A stretch of 64,000 nucleotides of DNA from Mycobacterium sp. Z3061 (GTDB taxonomy: Bacteria; Actinomycetota; Actinomycetes; Mycobacteriales; Mycobacteriaceae), in assembly GCF_031583025.1 (NCBI RefSeq), contig NZ_CP134062.1, forward strand, positions 4,402,001 through 4,466,000, given 5' to 3'. A program made the position numbers and the translations under genes. This document shows positions 17,518-27,120 of this stretch, piece after piece; positions within the stretch are counted from its first letter, which is position 1; every line of letters begins with the position of its first letter. The notes below the pieces were generated by a model, which was not told where the DNA came from, searched no databases, and saw only the letters and a list, made by a program, of their open reading frames with translations.

Positions 17518-17841
17518 TCACAGACCGGGCAGACAGATGGGCGATCCGCCGCAGGTGTTCGCCGGCGACGGGTCTCCCTCGAGGATGTGCGCACCGACTT
17601 GAATGCCGCCCTCGGTTCCCGGGTGTCCGAGGCTCCCGCCGTAGTAGTGGTGGCAGGTGTTCATATCCCAGACCACGTCCGGCATGGGCAGGGGGCTGCC
17701 GGGGCACCAAATGCGGCTGCACATCGCCAACTGGTTACAGATGCCCGTCCCCGGGTCTGCCTGTGCACTGCCTGCGGCGAAACCCAGGCTGCCCAACGCG
17801 AGCGCCGCCGAGAGCATCGCTCCGGCAATGATTCGCTGCAT
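17518..17841 (-). CDS. small exported Cys-rich protein
   Basis: A 107-residue protein with a clear signal peptide (MQRIIAGAMLSAALALGSLG, cleavage near AQADP). The mature domain of about 75 residues has six cysteines (GICNQLAMCSRIWCPGSP; TCHHYYGG; TCGGSPICLPGL). It should be exported by Sec and disulfide-bonded. No function is assigned. The coding strand and style match the next exported gene downstream. Confidence 0.75.
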   Translation of the reverse strand: MQRIIAGAMLSAALALGSLGFAAGSAQADPGTGICNQLAMCSRIWCPGSPLPMPDVVWDMNTCHHYYGGSLGHPGTEGGIQVGAHILEGDPSPANTCGGSPICLPGL

Positions 17842-18112
17842 TTTTCATCTCCTTCGTTTCGGTATAGATCGCATGTCAGCGATTTCCTGGCAAGGTATCC
17901 CGGCATTCTTGCGAATTTCTGGTGTCCTTGGTTAGCAATCTCAGAATTGGATCGCCGCCGCCACCGAGGTCTGCCGTAAACGTACTGGTCAGGCGGCAAA
18001 GATCAGGCACGGACCTACATCGCCATTGCTTGCGTCACCCGTTTCGCCGTGCGAGATCGCGACCGGGCCTTTTTGGATTCAAAAATGCACGCTGAAACGT
18101 TGAGGTCCCGCC

Positions 18113-18550
18113 CTATCCCAGTTGCGTGAGCTCTAAATGCTGGGTTACGCGCGGCAACCCTTTGTCTGATCCGCATACGGGCCTGGTAATGCCGGATTCG
18201 TTCTTGCCTGAAAGGGTGTTCGGATCCCATGTCGCGTAGCTGGCGTACGCGCCGGGAACCGCCGTGCCCGAGGGACAGAATGCGTCAGAGTGCCAGGCAA
18301 GTGTCCATTGCCCGTTGAACAACCGCGCCTCCCCGAAGCCTGGGCCGCCCGGCGTGTTGGCTACCGATGCGCATCCCGCACCGCAGGGGGTGAAGTACCA
18401 GTCGCTTGTGGTGGTCTCACCGGATGCCGAGGTCACCGTCGAGACGTAGTGGCCGCTCATCGTCGGATCAGCCGAGGCGATACCGGCCGACCCGGCGGCT
18501 AACCACCCGGCGAGCACGGCGACAGAGACAATGCGTCGTGAAAAGGTCAT
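18113..18550 (-). CDS. exported hypothetical protein
   Basis: A 145-residue protein with a signal peptide (RRIVSVAVLAGWLAAGSAGI, cleavage near ASADP). The beta-rich mature domain reads SGHYVSTVTSASGETTTSDW, then YFTPCGAGCASVANTPGGPG. Four cysteines could form two disulfides. I recognise the style of conserved mycobacterial exported proteins but no named family. Upstream 18551-18789 is a divergent gap shared with the amidase gene. Confidence 0.75.
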   Translation of the reverse strand: MTFSRRIVSVAVLAGWLAAGSAGIASADPTMSGHYVSTVTSASGETTTSDWYFTPCGAGCASVANTPGGPGFGEARLFNGQWTLAWHSDAFCPSGTAVPGAYASYATWDPNTLSGKNESGITRPVCGSDKGLPRVTQHLELTQLG

Positions 18551-18789
18551 GATCGGGTGTCCTCTCTGAGAGCCGCAACGCTTACCCCATAACTTTGCTA
18601 TAGCACAAAGACCGGGGATTTGGCCCTTCCGCTTTCCCGGGGACTGCGCACCGTGGTCGGCCGGCCGTTTAGCGCAACCGAAGGTCTGATAACGAAACTG
18701 CTCACTCCTCCGGCCTGAAGTCCAGCCGGCAGCGCCGCGAATCCACTGCGCTCCAAAGGACTTCCGCTGCGGCGGGTCGCATCACTATT

Positions 18790-20034
18790 ATGCGCGACGC
18801 GAGTTACCTTGTTGCCGTGCCGGATCGGTGCGGGTGCTCCGCGAAACCCGCTGTCTCACGTCGTGACGTACTCAGATACGTTGCGGCCGCCCCGATCGCG
18901 CTGGGTCTGGGCACTCTTGTATCCGGACTCGCACAACCTGCGACGGCGGCGGCGGACCCGGTGCTGGTTGCCGCGGTCGAAGTCCCCGGGCAGCCGCCCA
19001 ACATCATCAGCCGCGCGCAGTGGGGCGCCGAGGAGTCGCTTCGCACCCGGCCACCGGTGTATGACAACGGAATCAAGGCCGGCGTCGTGCACCACACCGC
19101 CACCGTAAATGACTACGCACCACAGGATTCCGCGGCGATTGTGCGCTCGATCTACGCGTACCACACCCGCACCCTGAGCTGGCCGGACATCGCCTACAAC
19201 GCACTCGTCGACAAGTACGGTCAGGTCTTCGAGGGGCGATTCGGCGGGATGGCCAGGCCGGTTCAGGGCACCCACACCGGCGGGTTCAATCGCAATACCT
19301 GGGCGGTATGCATGATCGGCGAGTTCGATGCGATGGGTCCCACTCCCATTCAGGTGCGGACCGTCGGGCGATTGCTCGGGTGGCGGCTCGCCTTGGACGG
19401 CATCGATCCCCGCGGCAGCACCACGTTGACGTCGGACGGGGGACCCTACACCCGAGTCCCCCGCGCCACCGCCGTGAGCCTGCCGAGCATTTTCGCCCAC
19501 CGCGACGTCAGCGACACCGATTGCCCCGGCAAACTCGGCTATGTGTTGATGGGTCAGATTCGCGACATCGCCGCGCAGTTCACCAAGCGCCCGAGCCCGT
19601 CGGACCTGGCGCAGTCACTGGAAGGTAGTGCCATCTATGACCGGTGGCAGACGATGGGCGGCATGAACAGCGCACTGGGCGCACCGAAGTCACCGGAATC
19701 GCAAGCGGCGGGAAGCGCGCGGTACGTCATCTTCGAGAGGGGCGCGATGTACTGGTCCCCGGTTACCGGAGCCCAGCCCGTCACCGGCTCCATCTACGCC
19801 GCCTGGGGCGCTCTGGGCTACGAACACAGCGCGCTGGGGTTGCCGACCAGCGCCGAAATCCCGGAACCCGAGTGGACCGCGCAGAACTTCCAACACGGCA
19901 CCCTGAACGTCGACCGTCGGAGCCGCACAGTCTCGAGCGTGATCGATGGTGTCGCCGCTCTGGTGCCGCCGCCGTCGGCAGACGGGCCGCCTGTGCAGCT
20001 TGAGCGATTTTCCCTTGCGCGCAGCCGGGTTTGA
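18790..20034 (+). CDS. Tat-exported N-acetylmuramoyl-L-alanine amidase (PGRP type) with LGFP repeats
   Basis: A 414-residue protein. SRRDVLRYVAAAPIALG (23-39) is a twin-arginine signal. An amidase_2/PGRP domain spans about 70-265, with zinc-ligand candidates in AGVVHHTATV (His101) and IFAHRDVSDTDCPGK (His237, Cys245), plus the YNALVDKYGQVFEGR core. The C-terminal part has LGFP-type repeats (MNSALGAPKSPE; HSALGLPTSAEIPE) that bind cell wall in actinobacteria. It would cleave the amide between MurNAc and the stem peptide. It is convergent with the GH2 gene (13 bp apart). Confidence 0.9.
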   Translation: MRDASYLVAVPDRCGCSAKPAVSRRDVLRYVAAAPIALGLGTLVSGLAQPATAAADPVLVAAVEVPGQPPNIISRAQWGAEESLRTRPPVYDNGIKAGVVHHTATVNDYAPQDSAAIVRSIYAYHTRTLSWPDIAYNALVDKYGQVFEGRFGGMARPVQGTHTGGFNRNTWAVCMIGEFDAMGPTPIQVRTVGRLLGWRLALDGIDPRGSTTLTSDGGPYTRVPRATAVSLPSIFAHRDVSDTDCPGKLGYVLMGQIRDIAAQFTKRPSPSDLAQSLEGSAIYDRWQTMGGMNSALGAPKSPESQAAGSARYVIFERGAMYWSPVTGAQPVTGSIYAAWGALGYEHSALGLPTSAEIPEPEWTAQNFQHGTLNVDRRSRTVSSVIDGVAALVPPPSADGPPVQLERFSLARSRV

Positions 20035-20047
20035 CCACGCGTGGGCC

Positions 20048-22795
20048 CTATGACACGGCGACGGTGATCGGCGCCGTGTTCTGTCCGGTCACCCGCACCC
20101 AGTTCGCCGACGAACCCCGCTCCGGGACGGATGCCCGTATCTCGACCGTCTCCCCCGGAAACACCGTCACGTAATTGTCGTCGTACTCGATCGGCAGGAT
20201 CTCGTCGCCGTCGCGCGATGACAAGACCTCGGCACGTTCGAAGAAGGCTACGTTCGGCGTGGGGTTGTGCAGCCGAATGGACACGCTCTGATCGGTCGAC
20301 TGCGCCGCGATATCGAGCGGCACGCGCGGCAGGTAGTTCAAAGCTGTCATGTCCGCCCAGCTCGCCTGGATCGAGTCGAACGCGCGGTCATTGTCCGGAT
20401 CGCCCACGTCGTCCGGCTGTTGGGATTGCCAATAGACGTTATCGGCAACGACCTCACCGGAATCCCGGGTCAACTGACACCGAACGAAGAAGACGGGCGA
20501 GTTGCTGAGCCCACGGGGTAACGTCATGGCTTCCACGGCGCCGCCCGCAGACACGTTGGTGCGCTGCGAAATTCGATCGGCCTGCAGTGTTCCCTGCAGG
20601 TCGTAGACACGGACGCGGACGCGGAGGTCGTATTCGTCATTTTGAGTCTGGTTGACGACCCTGATGCGCGCCGGGCTGCCGTAGCCGCCGGCGTACGAAT
20701 CGAATACGGCGGAGAGGGGGCGTAGCCCCTTCTTGGCGCCGAAGTAGGCACCGCCCGGGCGCAGGTAGTAATCGAAGAGCTGGCCGAAAAAGGACGGCCA
20801 GTGACTGTTCAGCATCCAGTAGATGGTCATCTTGTGGCTGTCCCATCCCGTTGCCGCGAACGACTCGAATTGCGCACGGGCAGATTCGTATTGAGCCATC
20901 TGAGCTTTGGCTGCGAACACTTCGGCACTGTCGGATGGGCCGTAGCGCAGACCGATCGACCGCTGCGCGCTGAGCAACGCGGCGTTCTTCGGCTGGGCAC
21001 CGGCATGGAAATACCACGTGTCGTTGATCGGCCACAGCTGGTCGGGCGGGATGAATTTTCTCAGGCTGGCGAACGGCGGGATCTGTTCATTGCTGCCCTG
21101 TTCGGCGGATGAGCCCCAGGTGGCACCGTAGCGTCCGCTGAACCAGAAGGTGGGCGGTCGCCAGGTGTACGGTCCCGCCATGTCGATGCCATCCCATTGC
21201 GCATTGCCGTCGCCGTCGCGCGCCTGGATGGCGGCGGTATCGACAGTGGCGTTCTGCCAATGCAACTCATCGAGTATCGACCGGTATCGGGCGCGGATGT
21301 TGGGCGGCGGCAAGCCGTCGCTGCCGTTCGCCCAGATGAACGCCGATGCGTGGGATCCGAAGGACTGGATCTGTGAGCGCAGGCTCGCCATCGCCACACG
21401 GTCGTCTTCGGGGTCCCACTGCTCCCATTTCTCCCACTGGTTGCAGCACATCCAGCCGGCCATCAGCGGGATACCGAGCTCGTCGGCCTTTTCCACGAGG
21501 TGTTCGCTGGCGATCTTGCCCTCGAGCCGCAACATGTTCAGACCCAGATCTTTTGCGTATTGCAGGATCACGGTCTCCCGGTCCGGGTCGTACCGGAACA
21601 GCAGATCGGGCGTGTACGCGGCGCCGCGCACCGGAAAGTTCTTGCCGTTGACCTGCAGATAGAAGTCTCCACCGTCGCCCGAGAACCCTTCGTCGCGATG
21701 TTGGGTGACGGTGCGAATGCCGAACCGGAATTCTTTGACATCGCTTGGCCGATTGTCGATCCGGAACTCCAAGCGAACGTCGTGCAGGGTGGGCCGCCCC
21801 ATGGTGTACGGCCACCACAGGTCCGGATGTTGCAGGTTCAACTGCACGAACTGATCTGGCGTGAGGGTGATTCGGCGATTCTCTCCGGGTCCGAGGGTGA
21901 CGGCCTGCTCGACGTGCACCGTGGATCTGTCAGGGCGGGTGATCGTGGCCCGGAGGATGCCGCGCTCCCGTTGTGTGTGGTAGTTGTGGATCTCGGTGTG
22001 GATCGTCAGCCGCGCATTGTCGGTGCGGGGCAGCGGAAGTTCCGAATTCACCGTCGCAGCACCGATTCCCACGTCGCCGACCGATCTCAGGTACACCGGC
22101 TTCCAGATGCCGGCATTGCGGTCGGCAACGAATGATGTTCCGCGCCGGTCGGGGTCGCCATCGGGCGCAGGGAGGCCGAGGTAGTCCCAGTTGATCCAGT
22201 CGTTCCAACTGTCCGCCAGCTCAACACCGTCGACGTCCTGAAGAGCACGCTCAGGTGTCACCTTGACCGCCAGAACGTTTGCCTGTCCAGGCCGAAGCCA
22301 CGGCGTCACGTCCAGCTCATGCGTCACGTACATACCGACGACTTGCGTGCGATCGGCCACCAGGTGTCCGTTCAACCAGATTTCGCCGCGGTAGTTGATG
22401 CCGGGGAACCCCAACACGTAGGTCGTTCGGCCCTGTGGTGCGGTGAACTCGGTCCGGTACCACCAATCCTGCCGATAGAGATCCTGCGGCACGTGGTCTC
22501 GAAGGTTCTTGCCGCTGTACAGATCTCGGTAGACGCCGTTCTCCCGCAGTATCTCCAACACGGTGGCCGGCATACGCGCGACTTTGTACCAGGCGGTGGC
22601 GTCGTAGTCGGTCACCGACAGGACATCGCCGTTCATCGAGGTCGTTTTCGCGGGAGACAGCGTCCAATTGCTCGACAGCTCAAGACGGTCCGGTGCAGCG
22701 GACAGAACGTGAGTCGCGACTGGCGAGTACGCCGCCGCACACAATGACAGCGAGGACAGCGCCAGCACGATGAAGATCTTGACGGCGACCTTCAT
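20048..22795 (-). CDS. exported glycoside hydrolase family 2, exo-beta-D-glucosaminidase-like
   Basis: A 915-residue protein with an N-terminal signal peptide (VAVKIFIVLALSSLSLCAAA). A GH2 sugar-binding domain (WYRTEFTAPQ; FPGINYRGEIWLNG), an immunoglobulin-like domain (PDLWWPYTMGRPTLHDVRLEF) and a TIM barrel follow. Asp493 in ANGSDGLPP and Glu565 in SSAEQGSNEQIPP are 72 residues apart, the same spacing as the acid/base Asp469 and nucleophile Glu541 of Amycolatopsis CsxA. This supports chitosan or aminosugar exo-hydrolysis over a beta-galactosidase role. I chose the ATG at 22793-22795 because GAGGAG lies 8 nt upstream. Substrate is not proven. Confidence 0.85.
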   Translation of the reverse strand: MKVAVKIFIVLALSSLSLCAAAYSPVATHVLSAAPDRLELSSNWTLSPAKTTSMNGDVLSVTDYDATAWYKVARMPATVLEILRENGVYRDLYSGKNLRDHVPQDLYRQDWWYRTEFTAPQGRTTYVLGFPGINYRGEIWLNGHLVADRTQVVGMYVTHELDVTPWLRPGQANVLAVKVTPERALQDVDGVELADSWNDWINWDYLGLPAPDGDPDRRGTSFVADRNAGIWKPVYLRSVGDVGIGAATVNSELPLPRTDNARLTIHTEIHNYHTQRERGILRATITRPDRSTVHVEQAVTLGPGENRRITLTPDQFVQLNLQHPDLWWPYTMGRPTLHDVRLEFRIDNRPSDVKEFRFGIRTVTQHRDEGFSGDGGDFYLQVNGKNFPVRGAAYTPDLLFRYDPDRETVILQYAKDLGLNMLRLEGKIASEHLVEKADELGIPLMAGWMCCNQWEKWEQWDPEDDRVAMASLRSQIQSFGSHASAFIWANGSDGLPPPNIRARYRSILDELHWQNATVDTAAIQARDGDGNAQWDGIDMAGPYTWRPPTFWFSGRYGATWGSSAEQGSNEQIPPFASLRKFIPPDQLWPINDTWYFHAGAQPKNAALLSAQRSIGLRYGPSDSAEVFAAKAQMAQYESARAQFESFAATGWDSHKMTIYWMLNSHWPSFFGQLFDYYLRPGGAYFGAKKGLRPLSAVFDSYAGGYGSPARIRVVNQTQNDEYDLRVRVRVYDLQGTLQADRISQRTNVSAGGAVEAMTLPRGLSNSPVFFVRCQLTRDSGEVVADNVYWQSQQPDDVGDPDNDRAFDSIQASWADMTALNYLPRVPLDIAAQSTDQSVSIRLHNPTPNVAFFERAEVLSSRDGDEILPIEYDDNYVTVFPGETVEIRASVPERGSSANWVRVTGQNTAPITVAVS

Positions 22796-22950
22796 TTCTC
22801 GGCTCCTCGACACGTGTATTCGGCTCATCATGCCGCCGACGGTCAGGCGACGCCAACAGAGCAGCGCGACGGCGGGAGGCCGGTAGACGTCGAGGAAAGT
22901 TATATTGCTGGTTCAGCAAGCCTTCTGATTCTGGTCAAGGAGCAGTCACT

Positions 22951-23796
22951 ATGGGGGATTCAATGGTCAGGGGCATCGGCAAGACACGTACGGGTCTTGC
23001 TTCAGGCTTGTTCGGGGCGGTTGTCGTCATCACTGCATGCCTCGTCGGCGTCGGTCTCCCGCGCGCTGGGATCTCATCATGGACGGCTCTTGCCGACCCG
23101 GGTTTCCACCCGCCTGACAACTGCGGATCCCCAAACGACAGTGGACCCAGACTCGAACTCTGGAAGTCCGTCAAGGACCACTATCCCCCGCCGGCCAACC
23201 CGGCGCCCAACATCTTCGTGAACGATTCATGGGCCCTGAAGGACGGCGGACAGGGCAAACACGACCTACTGGCGATCCCGAGGGCCCGCGTCACCGGTGT
23301 CGAGTGCCCGGAGATCTGGGGCCCGAAGGCCTTCAACCTCTGGAAGCCCGCCTGGGATGAGGCGGTCAAGCGGTTCCAGGGCGTTGACATCATGTTGGGA
23401 ATCAATTCTTTCCACGGCCGCAAGCAGGATCAGTTGCACATCCATCTCACCGGCCTTCAGCACCAGGCCAGGAACGACCTGAACGGCCTCAAGGGGATCC
23501 CGACGGACCTGTCGAAGTGGAACTCGAGCCTGTATGTCGTGATGGGCCATGTGTACCGAATCGTGCGGGTCAACGACCTCGACACGAACGTCTTCAAACT
23601 GGTCAAGGACAACATCTCTCAAAACGATATGTTTCAGCAGTCCATTGCGGTCGTATCCGCGGCACCGAACAAGGGCTTCTACATCCTGAGCACGCAGGGC
23701 AAACCCGATGCCGGGGAACCCGAGCACAATCCTGAACTGCGGATCGGCAAGGACTTCGGCACCGAGGCGATCGACGGCCTCATCTGGCGGGGCTGA
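22951..23796 (+). CDS. cdh: exported CDP-diacylglycerol diphosphatase
   Basis: A 281-residue protein. An N-terminal hydrophobic signal/anchor (LASGLFGAVVVITACLVGVG) precedes the CDH domain: LLAIPRARVTGVECPEIWGP, then INSFHGRKQDQLHIHLTGL. The histidines of QLHIHL (163 and 165) form the HIT-like catalytic motif. The enzyme cleaves CDP-diacylglycerol to phosphatidate and CMP. It resembles M. tuberculosis Rv2289. AAGGAG precedes the ATG. It is divergent from the GH2 gene and convergent with a PE_PGRS pseudogene. Confidence 0.88.
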   Translation: MGDSMVRGIGKTRTGLASGLFGAVVVITACLVGVGLPRAGISSWTALADPGFHPPDNCGSPNDSGPRLELWKSVKDHYPPPANPAPNIFVNDSWALKDGGQGKHDLLAIPRARVTGVECPEIWGPKAFNLWKPAWDEAVKRFQGVDIMLGINSFHGRKQDQLHIHLTGLQHQARNDLNGLKGIPTDLSKWNSSLYVVMGHVYRIVRVNDLDTNVFKLVKDNISQNDMFQQSIAVVSAAPNKGFYILSTQGKPDAGEPEHNPELRIGKDFGTEAIDGLIWRG

Positions 23797-23895
23797 CAAG
23801 GCGGAACAGCTAAGGGCTTGTGTCCGAGGGGTTTTCGGATCTCGCCGAGGTTGCCGGTGTGAGTCACCCTGGGGTGGCCACCGCACCGGAGGCGG

Positions 23896-26652
23896 CTACG
23901 CCTTGCCGTTGTTTCCGTTGTTGCCGAGCAGCAGTCCGCCGGTGCCGCCGGTGCCGGCCGTGCCGCCGGCTTTGCCGGCATTGCCACCGTTGCCGCCGTC
24001 GCCGATGAGCACGGCGTTGCCACCGTTCCCACCCTTGCCCGCGGTGGTGGCGCCGAATCCGCCGGCCCCACCGTCACCGCCGCTGCCGGTCGCGCCGGAT
24101 TTGCCGCCGTTTCCGCCTGCGCCGCCGGTGCCGTTGCCGTTGGCGTTTGCACCGGACCCGCCGGCCCCGCCGGCGCCGCCCGAGCCGGACAGGAGGCCGG
24201 CGTTGCCGCCCGCGCCCCCGGCACCGCCCTGCTGGGTGGTGCTTCCGCCCGCGCCACCGTGGCCGCCGTTGCCGCCCGCGCCGCCTGAGCCGAACAGGAG
24301 GCCGGCATTGCCGCCGGTTCCGCCGGCCCCTCCGGTCTGGGTGCCGGCCCCACCGCTGCCGCCGGCGCCACCGGCGCCGAAGGACAGTGCGCCGGCGTTG
24401 CCCCCGGTGCCCCCGGCTCCGCCGGTGTTGCCGCCGGATCCCCCGGAGCCACCGGTGCCGCCGGCGCCGAACAGCCCGCCTGTCCCGCCGGTCCCACCGT
24501 TGCCGGCGAGCCCTCCGGACCCGCCGGTGCCGCCATCCCCGAACACCAGACCCTGGCCGCCGGCCCCGCCCACGGCTCCGGGCCCGCCGGCCCCGCCGAC
24601 TCCGCCGTTGCTGAACAGTCCGCCGCTGCCGCCGGCACCGCCCACACCGGTGGCCCCGGGTCCCGCGCCGTGCCCGCCGGTACCGGCGGCGCCCGAGAAG
24701 AAGCCGGCGTTGCCGCCGCGTCCCCCTGCCCCACCCTTGCCGGCGTTGATGGCCTGACCGCCGTCACCCCCGGTGCCACCGGCGCCGTTGAGCAGGGCTG
24801 AGCCGCCGGCACCGCCGGCGCCGCCAATCCCGCCGGCTCCGTTGGCGATGCCACCCGCGCCGCCGGCGCCACCCGTGCCGAACAAGATGCCTCCTGCCCC
24901 GCCGGCCCCACCCGCGCCGCCGGCACCGACCGGCAGCGGTGTTGGTCGCGCCGTGCGCGCCGTTGCCGCCGTTGCCGAACAGCCAGCCGCCGTCCCCGCC
25001 GGCCGCTCCGGTTCCTGGAGTTCCGTTGGCGCCGTTGCCGATCAGCGGCCGTCCGGTCAAGGCCTGGACGGGCTGGTTGACGATGTTGAGCGCATCTTGT
25101 TGCAGGACATGCAACGGATTGGTGCTCAGGGGCGCGTTGAAGCCATCGGCACCCAACAGCAGCCCGCTGATGCCACCGAGGCCGGCTTTGCCCGCGGTCA
25201 CCCCGCCGGTGCCGCCGCTACCGGCGTTGCCGCCGTTGCCGATGAGCACGCCGCTGCCCCCGGCCCCGCCGTTGCCGCCGGTGGTCACACCGGCCCCGCC
25301 GTTACCGCCGTTGCCGCCATTGCCGAACACTCCGGACTTGCCGCCGGCCCCGCCGGTCCCGCCGGTGGTGACAGCGGCCCCACCGCTGCCGCCGGTACCG
25401 CCGGAGCCGATCAGTTGACCGGCATTGCCACCGATGCCACCGGTGCCTCCGGTGGTGCGGCCCAGGCCGCCGGCACCGCCGGCACCGCCGTTGCCGGTGA
25501 GCAGGCCGGCGTTCCCACCGGCCCCGCCCGCCCCGCCGGCCGTCTGGCCGTTGTTGAGCCCTTCCCCGCCGGCGCCGCCGGCGCCGCCGTCGCCGAAGCC
25601 GAACATGCCGGCGTTGCCGCCTGTTCCACCGGCCCCGCCGGTGCTGCCCAGGCTCGAGCCGCCGCTCCCGCCGGTGCCTCCGGCACCGAACATTCCGCCG
25701 GCACCACCGGCACCCCCGGCACCGCCAGTCGTCCCGGCGGTCGTGGACGTACCAGTGCCGCCGGCCCCGCCCGTACCGCCGGCGCCGAAGGTTCCCCCGT
25801 CTCCGCCGGCGCCACCGGCCCCGCCCGACGCGCCGGCCCCGCCGGACCCACCGACCCCGCCGTCGGTGAACAGCCCGCCGCTGCCGCCGGCGCCCCTGCC
25901 CCGCCGGTGGCGTTGCCGAAGGTGAATCCGCCCGCGCCGCCGGTCCCGGCAGCCCCGAAGAGCAGACCGGCGTTGCCGCCGCGCCCGCCGGCCCCGCCGC
26001 CCGCGCCTCCGGCGTCTGTAGAGGAACCTCCCACCCCGCCGGCGCCACCCGCGCCGACGAGCATGGCGTTGCCTCCCGATCCGGCGGCCCCGCCGGCTTT
26101 GCCCGCGGTTGTGGCGGTACCACCGGCCCCGCCGGCCCCACCGCTTCCGAACAGTCCCGCCGCGCCGCCGGCGCCACCCTTGCCGCCGTCAGCGCCCGCG
26201 GTCGAGGTTCCCGACCCGCCGGCACCGCCGTTGCCGATCAGCCAGCCGCCGGCACCGCCGTCTTGTCCCGTTCCCGGCGCGCCGTTGGCACCATTGCCGA
26301 TCAACGGGCGCCCGGTCTGTGCCACGAATTGCGCGTTGACCACATCGAGCAGGCTCTGTAAAGGTTGTGCCGCAGCGGATTCCGCCATCGCGTAGGAGTT
26401 TGCGCTCCCGGTCAACGCCTGGACGAACTGTTGATGAAACGTCGCCGCCTGCGCGCTCACGCTCTGATACCCCTGGCCCAGTGTCCCGAACAGTTCGGCG
26501 ATGGCGACCGAGACCTCATCTTCGGCGGCGGCCAGCAGACCCGTCGTATGCACCGCCGCCGCAGCGTTAGCCGAATGGAGCGCGGAGCCGATACCGGCCA
26601 AATCTGTTGCAGCCGTGTCTATCAACTCCGGCAGCGCGATGACATAGGACAT
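23896..26652 (-). pseudogene. PE_PGRS gene with two compensating frameshifts
   Basis: It begins [20 protein letters not shown], a full PE domain, then [14 protein letters not shown] linker sequence and Gly-rich PGRS repeats. Frame 1 is good from 26652 to about 25893, where a C4 (G4 on the coding strand) would need one more base. A second frame runs to about 24926, where two bases appear lost, and the original frame resumes to a stop at 23896. Without the indels the product would be about 918 residues. As it stands, translation ends at 25411. The middle frame holds a second [11 protein letters not shown] linker at about 25000-25135. PE_PGRS proteins are exported by ESX-5 to the cell surface. 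Confidence 0.75.
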
Positions 26653-27120
26653 TTCGACACCTTCCTGCGAGTCACGACCGAACGGTCCTGACGGGTGGTT
26701 TGATCGCCAGACCGCTGTCGATCTGGTGAGCTCTTGAAAGGACTTGGTGTTACAGCGGTGCCGGGCTCGGCTCCCTCAACCGCTGTCCGTGATGCCGCAG
26801 AAGGTCTGCGGCAGTTGACTGGTCACGTCTCGACGCTATGAGGTGAGATCGTGCCCGTCATGACCACAACTAGGCATTTTCCCGGCACCCGGCGATAGTC
26901 AGATCTGACTAATCAGCCAGCTGACCGCCACAAGTTTTGCCCGCTGACCGTCGTAATGAGTTGTCACATAACGTTTCATAGGCTGATTGTTCGCCGGGGA
27001 CTGGTGTCGGATCATGGGGCAGATGCCTCAAACTCGGATCCCGGAGCGCTGCCGGCCTCGGACTTGCCCCGCCGATTTACGCCGAGACTAGATGTCAGAC
27101 CCTGCTGGGAGGATGGGGTT
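26653..27120. other. gene-free divergent intergenic region
   Basis: The 468-bp stretch between the PE_PGRS start and the 13E12 start has no frame with a family match. It holds the conserved element at 26854-26911, including the perfect 16-bp palindrome TAGTCAGATCTGACTA (26896-26911). It probably carries promoters for both flanking genes. A longer in-frame start for the 13E12 gene at 26956 is possible but lacks a ribosome site. Confidence 0.55.
26854..26911 (+). promoter_or_regulatory. conserved palindrome-containing element (copy 2)
   Basis: It starts CCCGTCATGACCACAAC, identical over 17 bases to the minus-strand element at 8440-8498, and ends with the perfect palindrome TAGTCAGATCTGACTA. 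It points toward the 13E12 gene but the palindromes could act either way. Its distance to the 13E12 start is about 210 bp, so the gene controlled is uncertain. Confidence 0.5.

Noticed and set aside
24773..26395. Long plus-strand Pro/Ala-rich frame opposite the PE_PGRS pseudogene
   Set aside because: It mirrors GGx repeats read in reverse (Pro/Ala codons), has no ribosome site or domain, and is broken like the coding strand.
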